The position numbers and the translations under genes are program-made. Positions 1 to 7,752 of a stretch of 64,000 bases of DNA are shown here, one piece after another. How positions within the stretch are numbered: position 1 is the first letter of the stretch; every line of letters begins with the position of its first letter. Under the pieces are notes generated by a model that was not told where the DNA came from, made no database searches, and worked only from the letters and a program-made list of their open reading frames with translations. The stretch is from Streptomyces abikoensis. GTDB taxonomy: Bacteria > Actinomycetota > Actinomycetes > Streptomycetales > Streptomycetaceae. Where the stretch lies: positions 186,001 to 250,000 of the forward strand of contig NZ_BMRT01000008.1 of NCBI RefSeq assembly GCF_014648775.1. The letters run 5' to 3'.

Positions 1-26
1 GACAGTCGAGGCCCCGGTTCCGCCCC

Positions 27-32
27 TACAGT
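27..32 (+). promoter_or_regulatory. Possible -10 box for the HExxH protein gene
   Basis: TACAGT fits the TANNNT pattern of Streptomyces housekeeping promoters and lies about 35 bases before the GTG at 68. A G-rich ribosome binding site (AGGGGGTGG) sits between. No convincing -35 is visible because the window begins just upstream. Confidence 0.35.
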
Positions 33-67
33 GGAAGGGCAGTGCCAACCTCAGGGGGTGGTCACGC

Positions 68-943
68 GTGGGCTCGGACGGCATCGCGATCCAGCACGGA
101 TTCCCGCACGCCGAGACCGTGCGCTCGGCGATCACGGCGCTCTACCGGCGGCTCTCCTACGACGGCGTCCACGCCTTCGCCGCCAGCGTCCTCCCGGTGG
201 ACGTGGCCTTCGCCGACGACGAGGACCCGTACCTCGGCGTGCAGCGGGTGGCCCGCGAGATGGTGCGGCACCTGCGGCTGCCGGACGCCCGGATGATCGT
301 CAGCTTCCGCGACATGCGGCACGCCGGGAGCGTCGAGCTGGCGGCCGGGCCCGAGTACTTCATCGAGCTCAACTCCCGCTTCAAGGAGCACCGCAGGGAC
401 ATCGGCGCCGCCCTCTCCCACGAGGTCACCCACGTCTATCTCCACCGGCTCGGCCTCGAGTTCCCCGGCACCCGGGACAACGAGATCCTCACCGACACCG
501 TCGCCGCGTACCTGGGGGCGGGGTGGCTGCTGCTGGACGCGTACCGCGAGTCGTCGGCCGCCACGCAGAAGCTCGGCTACCTCACGCCGGAGGAGTTCGG
601 GTACGTGCTGGCCAAACGGGCACTGGTCTTCGGCGAGGACCCCTCGCCGTGGTTCACCAGCCCGCAGGCGTACGAGGCGTACACCCGGGGGCGCGAGCGG
701 GCCCGCCGCGACGAACGGCGGCCGCCACTGGCGGCGGCGGGGCGGCTGGGACGCCACCGGTACGCGCGGGACCGGCGCGCCCGGGCCGCCTCGGCGGAGG
801 CGGGGTACGCCTTCGAGGGCGCGGAGCCCTCGAAGGTCGTCTTCGACTGCCCCACGTGCTGTCAGCGGATCCGGGTGCCGGTGCGGGGGCACGTGCGGGC
901 GCGGTGCGGGTTGTGCCGTACGGAGCTGGAGTGCGACACATAG
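68..943 (+). CDS. Hypothetical protein with HExxH motif and C-terminal zinc ribbon
   Basis: A 291-residue soluble protein of unknown role. Residues 118-122 read HEVTH, the HExxH zinc-metalloprotease signature, inside a predicted helix (ALSHEVTHVYLHRLG). A following acidic helix (DNEILTDTVAAYLG, about 137-150) could give a third ligand. The C-terminus has CPTC and CGLC about 17 residues apart, which looks like a structural zinc ribbon. The middle (about 220-250) is rich in Arg and Ala and looks like a linker. There is no signal peptide, so it should be cytoplasmic. The GTG start follows AGGGGGTGG. I infer a zinc-dependent peptidase-like protein; the substrate is unknown and proteolysis is not shown. 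Confidence 0.8.
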   Translation: MGSDGIAIQHGFPHAETVRSAITALYRRLSYDGVHAFAASVLPVDVAFADDEDPYLGVQRVAREMVRHLRLPDARMIVSFRDMRHAGSVELAAGPEYFIELNSRFKEHRRDIGAALSHEVTHVYLHRLGLEFPGTRDNEILTDTVAAYLGAGWLLLDAYRESSAATQKLGYLTPEEFGYVLAKRALVFGEDPSPWFTSPQAYEAYTRGRERARRDERRPPLAAAGRLGRHRYARDRRARAASAEAGYAFEGAEPSKVVFDCPTCCQRIRVPVRGHVRARCGLCRTELECDT

Positions 944-947
944 GTTT

Positions 948-968
948 TCCGGGGGCCGCGCCCCCGGA
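948..968. terminator. Bidirectional hairpin terminator
   Basis: A 9-bp inverted repeat (tccgggggc / gcccccgga) with a 3-base loop lies between two convergent genes. It belongs to the same GC-rich hairpin type seen near 26480, 34180 and 35690. Confidence 0.6.
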
Positions 969-977
969 CCCCCGCTG

Positions 978-2048
978 TTATCGTCCGCCCCACCACTTCT
1001 TCAGGACCTTCTCCGCCGGCTTTCCGTGCGGCGTGTACGCCAGCCGTTTCGCGGTCTCGCCGCTGTCCGGCCAGTCGTCCCACATCCACCAGCACACACC
1101 CGCCCACCAGGGCTTGCCGTCGAAGGCGGCGAACAGGGCCTCGTAGGCGGCCGCCTGCTCGGCCTCGCCGTCGCGCTTGCTGACGGTCCAGGAGTACGGG
1201 GCCGTGGTCGTGCCGCGCTGGCTGACGTAGCCGGCCTCGGTGAAGAGGATCTTCCGGTGCTGCCGGTCCGAGAACGCGGCGAGCTCGTCCACGATGGGCC
1301 GCCAGGCGTCCCGCAGCCGGGCCGCGTCGGTGGTGGCCTTGTCGGCCAGCGGCCAGTAGGCGTCGATGCCGATGACGTCGAGGTCCTTCCAGAAGGGGAT
1401 CTTCTGGTACTCGTCGTAGTTGGCGGCGTACGTCAGCGGGCCCTTGTAGTGCTCGCGGATCGCGGCGATGGTCCTCCCCCAGTGCTCGCCGTCCTGCGAG
1501 GTGCCCGCGAGCTCGGTGCCGACCGAGAGCTGCTCGACACCGTTGTCGGCGGCCAGTTGGGCGTAGTGGGTGATGAAGCGTCCGTACGCCGTGAACCAGG
1601 CGTCCCGGTCCTTGGGCTTGATCTCGGCGCGGTCGCCGCCCTTGGTCAGGTCGACATGGGGCTTGACCATGGTCTTCAGCCCGGCGTCGTGCGCGAGCCG
1701 GATGATGTGCCGCAGGCTGTCGTCGCTCGCCGTCTCGCCGGTGGTGCGCATGGCCGAGTCGGTGACGCGGTCCTGGTACCAGGTGGGGGTGAAGGTCACC
1801 CACCGGGTGCCGGTGGCGGCGATCTGCCGAAGATACGTTTCCGCCTGGGGGCGGGAGTAGTCGTCGGTGTTCCACGAGGGGAGCGTCATGCCCCGCAACC
1901 CGCTCACCTTCCTGTCGTCGGGCCGGCCGTTCCGGTCGCTCGCGGAGGGGCCGGGGCTGGGGTCCTCGCCGCCGGACGACGAGCATCCGGCGACGAGGAG
2001 GACGGCCGCCGTCGCCAGGGCGGCGGCCGTCCTCCTCATCACGTTCAC
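978..2048 (-). CDS. Lipoprotein, glycoside hydrolase GH113-like
   Basis: A 356-residue lipoprotein: a basic N-terminus, a hydrophobic stretch and a lipobox (VAGC) with Cys22 as the lipidated residue. The body reads as a TIM barrel of the GH113 beta-mannanase-like type. VGTELAGT has candidate acid/base Glu179, and LFTEAGYVS has candidate nucleophile Glu271, each at the end of a predicted strand. WWAGVCWWMWDDW near the C-terminus would line the sugar cleft. The GTG start at 2048 has GGAG about ten bases upstream. It lies 17 bases downstream of the DUF2334 gene, probably in one transcript, so it may trim the polysaccharide made by the divergent genes. Mannan specificity is a family inference only. 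Confidence 0.8.
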   Translation of the reverse strand: MNVMRRTAAALATAAVLLVAGCSSSGGEDPSPGPSASDRNGRPDDRKVSGLRGMTLPSWNTDDYSRPQAETYLRQIAATGTRWVTFTPTWYQDRVTDSAMRTTGETASDDSLRHIIRLAHDAGLKTMVKPHVDLTKGGDRAEIKPKDRDAWFTAYGRFITHYAQLAADNGVEQLSVGTELAGTSQDGEHWGRTIAAIREHYKGPLTYAANYDEYQKIPFWKDLDVIGIDAYWPLADKATTDAARLRDAWRPIVDELAAFSDRQHRKILFTEAGYVSQRGTTTAPYSWTVSKRDGEAEQAAAYEALFAAFDGKPWWAGVCWWMWDDWPDSGETAKRLAYTPHGKPAEKVLKKWWGGR

Positions 2049-2065
2049 TTAAGCGGTGCTCCTGT

Positions 2066-3916
2066 TCACTGAGCGAGGGCCGTCGGGCCGACGAAGGTGT
2101 AGCCCAGGGCCTTGATGCCCTCGACCGTCTGCTTCAGCGGGTCCACGGCGTAGTAGGGGTGGTAGAAGAAGCTGGCCACTCCGTCGCGGACCGCCAGATT
2201 GGCCTTGGCGGAGGCGATCAGGTCGGCGGGGAGCCGTGCCGGGTGGTTGTTGTAGGGCACGGGCTCGTAGTTCCCGATGTTCTCGGGGAGCACGGTCGTA
2301 CCGTAGACGTCCTTGACCGAGTACGGGAAGAACTGGCCGATGTATCGAGCGGGGTTCACCGTTCCGCCGCTGAGCGTTCCGGCGAAGTACAGCGAACGCT
2401 CCAGCCGTGCCGTGTAGTTCTGCCCGAAGACCTTGTAGTCCGCGGCCGAGGCGGCGTAGTGCGGGGTCGTCCAGAGGGTGGGCTTGGGGAAGCCCGCGGC
2501 GGTGAAGGCGGCGAGGGCCGAGGTGACCCGGCTCTGGGCCCAGATCGCGTTGTCCTCGGCGGGCGGCCCGTCGTAGATGACGTTGTCGCTGGCGTCGACA
2601 TGGGCGCGGAAGAACTCGAAGTCGTCGCCCGTGACGCCGGTGTAGGGGTTGTTGACGTTGCTGTACTGGTGGGTGTAGCCGTGGTTCATCAGGACGGCGC
2701 CGTGCTGGAGCATGTACTTGAGCGCGGAGACGACCTGCGGGGCCTGCGCCAGGCTGATCGTCTCGGCCTTGCCGTTGTTGTAGACGCCCTTGGGGTCGGT
2801 GTAGACGGGGATGACGTTGATCCCGTAGGGGATGTTCTGCGAGGCCAGGTAGTCGGCCATCGCCCGCAGCTCCGTCGGGTCCGACTTGGGGCTGATGTCC
2901 TCCAGCCGTATGAACGCCCGGTGGCGCTCGGCGGTGGCCGGGGCGAGCGCGTCGAAGAGGAGGTCCTCGAAGACGATCACACGGTCCGACTCGGAGACGT
3001 AGGTGAAGGGGATCTCCCCGACGTAGGTGAGGTTGCCCGTGCGGATCGCCCAGGGGCTGGTGGCCCCGGTGTTGGCGTCCGTGGCCGTGGCGAGGGTGGT
3101 GACCTGCGGGTAGCCGGCGCCGGAGAGGGCCGGGTGGAGCACACCGCCGTCGTAGCCCGTGGGGATCTTCCGGGTCAGCGTCTGGTTCTTGTACGCGACC
3201 TGGGTGATGTTGCCGACGCCGCCCCCGTTGTCGAAGTACGAGTTGGTGGGGTCCCAGCCGTACTTCTGCTTGAAGGTCTCGATGCCCACGGCGTTGGCCA
3301 TGTTCCAGATGTTGTCGCCGATCCAGTCGATGGGCTTACTGGTCTTCAGCGCGTCCTGGTAGAAGGCGGCCGGGACGGCGTCCGGGATCGTCCCGCCGTA
3401 GTACGTCGAGCCGATGTACACGGTGGCGGTGTACTGCTCCACCATGCCCGCCGTGTACGCGGAGACGGGCTTGGAGGTGACGGTGCCGAAGTGGCCCGAG
3501 AGGTTGGCGATCGCCATCGCGTAGAGCTCACCGAGGTAGCCGTAGGGCCCGGTGTTGTCGTAGAGGACGAGGGCCGAGGGGCCGGCCGCGGCGGCGAGGC
3601 TCTGGACGGAGGCCGTCTTGACGGTCGTCGTCGCCGGGGCCTTGGCCGGAGTGATGGTGAGCGTGTGGGCGCGGCGCTTGCGGTCGTTCGCGAGCCGGGC
3701 GGCGACCCACGCCTTGAGGTCGTTGGTGCTGGCCCCGGAGAGCGATGCCTTGTCGACGCCCTTGAGGCCGTAGGAGGGGCGGGGCTTCCCGCCACCGCCG
3801 CCGCCTATCGCGGCCTCGGCCCCCGTCGACAGAGCGAAACCGCCCAGCAGGGCGGCGATGACGGACAGGACGAGCGGCACCCGGGAAAGCCGTGCTCTCC
3901 CCCGCTTGTTTTTCAT
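2066..3916 (-). CDS. Secreted DUF2334 (polysaccharide deacetylase-like) protein
   Basis: A 616-residue exported protein. I place the start at the ATG at 3916, where GGGGGGA precedes it and the protein begins with a basic n-region, a hydrophobic core and an AxA site (GAEA), a typical Sec signal peptide. The reading frame continues upstream to 4063 without a better start. Around residue 335 RLEDISPKS and around 412 NHGYTHQY match the Asp and His motifs of DUF2334, a relative of carbohydrate esterase family 4. The first 300 residues form an extra domain that I cannot name. It probably deacetylates, or binds, an N-acetylated cell-surface glycan. It is co-oriented with the GH113-like gene and divergent from the glycosyltransferase operon. 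Confidence 0.82.
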   Translation of the reverse strand: MKNKRGRARLSRVPLVLSVIAALLGGFALSTGAEAAIGGGGGGKPRPSYGLKGVDKASLSGASTNDLKAWVAARLANDRKRRAHTLTITPAKAPATTTVKTASVQSLAAAAGPSALVLYDNTGPYGYLGELYAMAIANLSGHFGTVTSKPVSAYTAGMVEQYTATVYIGSTYYGGTIPDAVPAAFYQDALKTSKPIDWIGDNIWNMANAVGIETFKQKYGWDPTNSYFDNGGGVGNITQVAYKNQTLTRKIPTGYDGGVLHPALSGAGYPQVTTLATATDANTGATSPWAIRTGNLTYVGEIPFTYVSESDRVIVFEDLLFDALAPATAERHRAFIRLEDISPKSDPTELRAMADYLASQNIPYGINVIPVYTDPKGVYNNGKAETISLAQAPQVVSALKYMLQHGAVLMNHGYTHQYSNVNNPYTGVTGDDFEFFRAHVDASDNVIYDGPPAEDNAIWAQSRVTSALAAFTAAGFPKPTLWTTPHYAASAADYKVFGQNYTARLERSLYFAGTLSGGTVNPARYIGQFFPYSVKDVYGTTVLPENIGNYEPVPYNNHPARLPADLIASAKANLAVRDGVASFFYHPYYAVDPLKQTVEGIKALGYTFVGPTALAQ

Positions 3917-4286
3917 TGTTGTTCCCCCCTGATTGACCAGCCTTTGCCGGCTATTGGCCGGTCCTTCACCCGGGGCGTCGCCGACGATGACGCGTGCGCG
4001 CGGATGTGAAGTACCGACAGTTGGCTGATTCTTGTGCCCCGTTAGAGGAGTGTCAATAGACATCGATGGTCCAGACCGTGCAATTAGTGACAGCCCAATT
4101 GGTGCAGACCTTCAATCCCACCAGTCACATGCGCCACGCGATCAGGCATAACTACCGGTTGGTCCACAGAATTCTCTGTTCCGATTCAACATCTCTCACC
4201 ATGAAGGGTTAATTGCTGCTAGTCATCTGATACCTTCCCTGCGCACGCCTCGGCACGACGAACGAGGCGCAATCCGGGGGGATCTC
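3917..4286. promoter_or_regulatory. Long, relatively AT-rich divergent intergenic region
   Basis: These 370 bases separate the divergent DUF2334 and polysaccharide-synthesis genes and are clearly richer in A and T than any neighbour, most strongly at about 4040-4240. They hold a CCAATTGG palindrome (4095-4102) and several TANNNT-like hexamers, for example TACCTT near 4230, but no -35/-10 pair I would defend. I see no coding potential. The region most likely carries both divergent promoters and regulator sites. Confidence 0.55.
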
Positions 4287-4487
4287 ATGTACGGAAAACC
4301 CGCTCTGGGGACAGTCCTGCCCATGGCCGGACTGACGGCAGCCCCAGAAGTTCTACCGGGCATACCCTTTGCCAGGGGACTGCAGGAAGCGGCCGGTGCC
4401 GGATTCCTGCTCTACTGCGCGATAGCCGCAGCACTTCTTTCGGCAAAATTCTGGTTCGTTCTCCGGAACTCCGGTGAACGTTCATGA
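4287..4487 (+). CDS. Small membrane protein coupled to the GT2 glycosyltransferase
   Basis: A 66-residue protein with a hydrophobic segment at about 40-58 (GFLLYCAIAAALLSAKFWFVL) and a short basic tail, so a single-pass membrane protein. The ATG follows a strong GGGGGGA site. Its stop overlaps the start of the glycosyltransferase gene as ATGA at 4484-4487, which implies translational coupling. I do not recognise a family. By position it could be an accessory subunit of the synthase, as small membrane partners are known for other processive polysaccharide synthases; this is inference. Confidence 0.75.
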   Translation: MYGKPALGTVLPMAGLTAAPEVLPGIPFARGLQEAAGAGFLLYCAIAAALLSAKFWFVLRNSGERS

Positions 4488-5734
4488 TCACGGAGGTTCT
4501 TCTCTGGTCCAGCATCGCCATCATCGTGATGGCCGGCTGCTACAACTCCACCCTGTTCGTCCTGTCCAGACAACGGGTGCGCCGTGACCGCGGCCCCCGG
4601 GCCGAACGCCTCTACATCTTTCTCCTCGCCTGTCTGAACGAGGAAAAGGTGCTCGCCGAGAGCCTGGCCCGGATCACCTCGCTGCCGGCCGGGAACTTCA
4701 TGGCCCTCGTCATCGACGACGCCTCCGACGACCGCACCGCCGAGATCGCCCGCTCCGCCGACCCCGACCGGGTCAAACTCCTCCAGCGGCACCTGCCCAA
4801 CGCCCGCAAGGGCAAGGGTGCCGCCCTCAACGCGGGCATCCGCCACCTGCGGGAATCCGGCATCCTCGCCGATCGCGACCCGTCCGACGTCATCGTCTGC
4901 GTCGTGGACGCCGACGGCCGCCTCGACCCCCACATCGTCCAGGCGGTCGACCCCTACTTCGACGACCCGCGCACCGGCGCCACCCAGGTCGGCGTGCGGA
5001 TGTACAACCGTCACCAGGGCGTCCTGGCCCGGCTCCAGGACATGGAATTCGTCATCTACGGCGACATCTTCCAGACCGCCCGGCGCTACTTCGGCAGCGT
5101 CGGCATGGGTGGCAACGGCCAGTTCATGCGGCTCGCCGCCCTCGACACCCTGATGAAGGACGGCAACGGCCCCTGGAGCGACTCCCTGACCGAGGACCTC
5201 GATCTCGGAGTGCGCCTGATCGCCCGTGGCTGGACCAATCACCACTGCACCACCGCCGCGGTCAGCCAGCAGGCCGTACTCGACGTCCGCCGGCTGGTGC
5301 GCCAGCGCTCCCGCTGGTTCCAGGGGCACCTCCAGTCCGCCGGGCTGGTCCCCATGATCCTGCGCGAGGTGCCCACCAAAGCCGCCGTCGACCTGCTCTA
5401 CCACCTCTCCAGCCCGGTGCTGATCCTGCTCACCTCGCTGCTGCCGCTGTCCTTCGTCGTCGCGGTCGGCGGCACGGTCGTCGGCTCGGTCGAGGCCGGA
5501 CGCCCGCTGGTGTCCCCCATGTGGATCATCGGCCCGTACGTCCTGTCCTTCACCGCGGCGTACGCCTACGGCTGGGTCTACTCACGACGCGAGCGGGGGC
5601 TCGGACTCGTCCGCGCCGTCCTCCTCTCCCACCTCTTCGTCATCTACGGCTACATCTGGTTCGCGGCCGGCTGGTGGGGCCTGTGGCGCATGCTCACGGG
5701 CAAGCAGACCTGGCTCAAGACCGCGCGCACCTGA
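4484..5734 (+). CDS. Processive family 2 glycosyltransferase, membrane-bound
   Basis: A 416-residue integral membrane GT-A glycosyltransferase of the hyaluronan/poly-GlcNAc synthase type. One N-terminal membrane helix (about 5-27) is followed by a cytosolic GT2 domain: LNEEKV at 51, the DxD pair Asp142/Asp144 for the metal and UDP-sugar, TEDLDLG at 236-242 with the catalytic base, and QRSRW at 274-278, the QxxRW signature of processive enzymes. At least three C-terminal helices (about 300-400) would form the export channel. It likely polymerises a UDP-N-acetylhexosamine and extrudes the chain. The neighbouring WecB suggests ManNAc as a substrate; GlcNAc alone is the alternative. Confidence 0.9.
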   Translation: MITEVLLWSSIAIIVMAGCYNSTLFVLSRQRVRRDRGPRAERLYIFLLACLNEEKVLAESLARITSLPAGNFMALVIDDASDDRTAEIARSADPDRVKLLQRHLPNARKGKGAALNAGIRHLRESGILADRDPSDVIVCVVDADGRLDPHIVQAVDPYFDDPRTGATQVGVRMYNRHQGVLARLQDMEFVIYGDIFQTARRYFGSVGMGGNGQFMRLAALDTLMKDGNGPWSDSLTEDLDLGVRLIARGWTNHHCTTAAVSQQAVLDVRRLVRQRSRWFQGHLQSAGLVPMILREVPTKAAVDLLYHLSSPVLILLTSLLPLSFVVAVGGTVVGSVEAGRPLVSPMWIIGPYVLSFTAAYAYGWVYSRRERGLGLVRAVLLSHLFVIYGYIWFAAGWWGLWRMLTGKQTWLKTART

Positions 5735-5798
5735 CGCGCGCCGGCTCCTCCACTCATCTCCACTCATCGGTCAAGCACGCACCTTCCGAGGGAGAACC

Positions 5799-6992
5799 AT
5801 GTCCCCGAACGTCATCACCACGCCTGTGCGCGCCATGCTCGTCCTGGGCACACGGCCTGAAGCCATCAAGCTCGCGCCCGTGGCCCGCGCCATGGCCGCC
5901 TCCCCGCTCTTCGAACCCGTCGTCGTCACCACCGGCCAGCACCGCGAGATGCTCCACCAGATGCTGGAGCTCCTCCAGGTCCCCGCGAGCGTCGAGCTCG
6001 ACGTGATGCGCGACCGGCAGGAACTCTCCAAGCTCACCGCCCGGCTGGTGGACGGCCTCGGCGACGTCGTCCGCGCCCACCGGCCCGACCTCGTCGTCGT
6101 CCAGGGCGACACCACCTCCGCCCTCACCGGCGCCCTCGCCGCCTTCTACGAGCACATCCCCGTCGCCCACGTGGAGGCCGGGCTGCGCACCGGAGTGCTG
6201 GACAACCCCTTCCCCGAGGAGCTCAACCGCCGGCTCATAGGCCGCATGGCGCGCTGGCACTTCGCCCCCACGACCCGGGCGGCCGGCCACCTCACCGCGG
6301 AAGGGGTACCGGCCGCCGAGGTGTTCGTCACCGGCAACACCGTCATCGACAACCTGCTGTGGGTGCTGGACCAGGGCAACGGCCGCGACCTCTTCCACAG
6401 CGACCTGCGGCACGTCCTGGTCACCCTCCACCGCCGGGAGAACCAGGGCGACAAGATGCGCGCCATGGGCCGCACCCTGCGCCGCCTCGCCGACCGGGGC
6501 GACGTGGAGATCGTCCTGCCGCTCCACAAGAGCCCCGCCGTCCGCGAGGCCCTGCTGCCGGAGCTGTCCGACCACCCGGCCGTCCGGATCGTCGAGCCGC
6601 TGGGCTACGTGGACTTCTCCGCCACGCTCGCCGGCTGCGACCTCGTCCTGACCGACTCCGGCGGCATCCAGGAGGAGGCCCCCACCCTCGGCAAGCCCAC
6701 CCTGGTGCTGCGTACGACCACCGAGCGGCCCGAGGCGGTGGAGGCGGGCGCGGCCCGGCTCGTGGGCACCGAACCGCAGGCCATCCTGGAGGCCGCGACG
6801 CGGCTGCTGGACGACGAGGAGGCGTACGCGCGGATGGCGAAGGCCGGTAACCCCTTCGGGGACGGGCTCGCCACCGAGCGCATCGTGGCCCAGCTGGCCG
6901 AGGACTTCGGCGCGGACGCCGGTGCGGCGCCCACGCCGGAGCCGCTGGTCGTCCCCCAGCCCGGCGGTCCGGGGTCATACTCGACGGCATGA
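5799..6992 (+). CDS. wecB: UDP-N-acetylglucosamine 2-epimerase (non-hydrolysing)
   Basis: A 397-residue cytosolic enzyme that interconverts UDP-GlcNAc and UDP-ManNAc, the entry step to ManNAc-containing polymers. Family motifs are intact: GTRPEAIKL near the N-terminus, VQGDTTSAL and HVEAGLRT at about 105-132, PFPEELNR, and TDSGGIQEEAPTLGKP at about 285-300 for nucleotide binding. Length is slightly above the usual 370-380 owing to a proline-rich C-terminal tail. The ATG follows GGGAGAA. It lies 64 bases after the glycosyltransferase gene and overlaps the next gene by ATGA, so it should share the transcript. Confidence 0.93.
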   Translation: MSPNVITTPVRAMLVLGTRPEAIKLAPVARAMAASPLFEPVVVTTGQHREMLHQMLELLQVPASVELDVMRDRQELSKLTARLVDGLGDVVRAHRPDLVVVQGDTTSALTGALAAFYEHIPVAHVEAGLRTGVLDNPFPEELNRRLIGRMARWHFAPTTRAAGHLTAEGVPAAEVFVTGNTVIDNLLWVLDQGNGRDLFHSDLRHVLVTLHRRENQGDKMRAMGRTLRRLADRGDVEIVLPLHKSPAVREALLPELSDHPAVRIVEPLGYVDFSATLAGCDLVLTDSGGIQEEAPTLGKPTLVLRTTTERPEAVEAGAARLVGTEPQAILEAATRLLDDEEAYARMAKAGNPFGDGLATERIVAQLAEDFGADAGAAPTPEPLVVPQPGGPGSYSTA

Positions 6993-7657
6993 CGAGAGTT
7001 CACCGGCTCCTCGCCCTCGCCCTGTTCGGCGCCGCCGCGGTGGCGGCGCTCGCCTTCGCGGTGAACGCGATCTGGGGCGGCGAGGACGGCGAGCCGGCCC
7101 GGCCGTGGGCCGAGGGATCGGTCCACGGCCCGTGGCGGTCGGTCTTCGACGGCCACGGCGAGAACATCGGCCGCCACGACGGCCTGGCCCTCTCCCCCAA
7201 GCCCTCGCGGGAGCCCGGCGAGACCCACGCCGGGCTGATCGTGTCGACCGCGGAGTACGGGGAAATGAACCTCCAGGCCCGGATGCGCACGGTCGCCCAG
7301 CTGCGCACCCCCAAGCCCAATCCCTGGGAAGTGCCGTGGCTGGTGTGGGCGTACACGGACCCGGAGCACTTCTACTACATCACCCTCAAGCCCAACGGCT
7401 GGGAGCTGGGCAAGCGTGATCCGGCGTACCCCGGTGGCCAGCGATTTCTGGCCACGGGCGCGGAGGGCTTCCCAATCGGCCGGTGGACGGGGGTGAAGGT
7501 GGCCCAGCGCGGCGCGCACCTGGAGGTGAGCGTCGACGGCAAGGGCCTGGTCGCCTACGAGGACAAGGAGCGCCCCTACTTGCGGGGCAGCATCGGGGCG
7601 TACACGGAGGACGCCCGGGTGGTGTTCAGCGACATCGCGGCGGAGCCGGCGGAGTGA
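6989..7657 (+). CDS. Membrane-anchored concanavalin/LamG-like protein, unknown role
   Basis: A 222-residue protein with one N-terminal hydrophobic segment (about 8-26) and an extracytoplasmic body rich in beta-strands. Segments such as VWAYTDPEHFYYITLKPNGWE, GRWTGVKVAQRGAHLEVSVDG and GSIGAYTEDARVVFSDI follow the layout of concanavalin-like jelly rolls (LamG or DUF1080 type). It has no obvious catalytic residues and may bind glycan. Its ATG overlaps the wecB stop (ATGA at 6989-6992). CATACT, seven bases before the start, could add a weak leaderless promoter. Its role in the polysaccharide locus is inferred from position. Confidence 0.75.
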   Translation: MTRVHRLLALALFGAAAVAALAFAVNAIWGGEDGEPARPWAEGSVHGPWRSVFDGHGENIGRHDGLALSPKPSREPGETHAGLIVSTAEYGEMNLQARMRTVAQLRTPKPNPWEVPWLVWAYTDPEHFYYITLKPNGWELGKRDPAYPGGQRFLATGAEGFPIGRWTGVKVAQRGAHLEVSVDGKGLVAYEDKERPYLRGSIGAYTEDARVVFSDIAAEPAE

Positions 7658-7695
7658 CGGCAACAGCGGAATGACCGGACGGGCCACTGGGCTGT

Positions 7696-7740
7696 GTCCT
7701 CAAACGCCGGACGGGCTGACCCCTTCGTCAGCCCGTCCGG
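7696..7740. terminator. Bidirectional terminator hairpin with dispersed repeat
   Basis: A 14-bp perfect inverted repeat (arms 7707-7720 and 7727-7740, six-base loop) lies between the convergent lectin-like gene and gltD. Bases 7696-7719 recur identically at 35706-35729. Confidence 0.75.
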
Positions 7741-7752
7741 TGTGCGGTTCCG

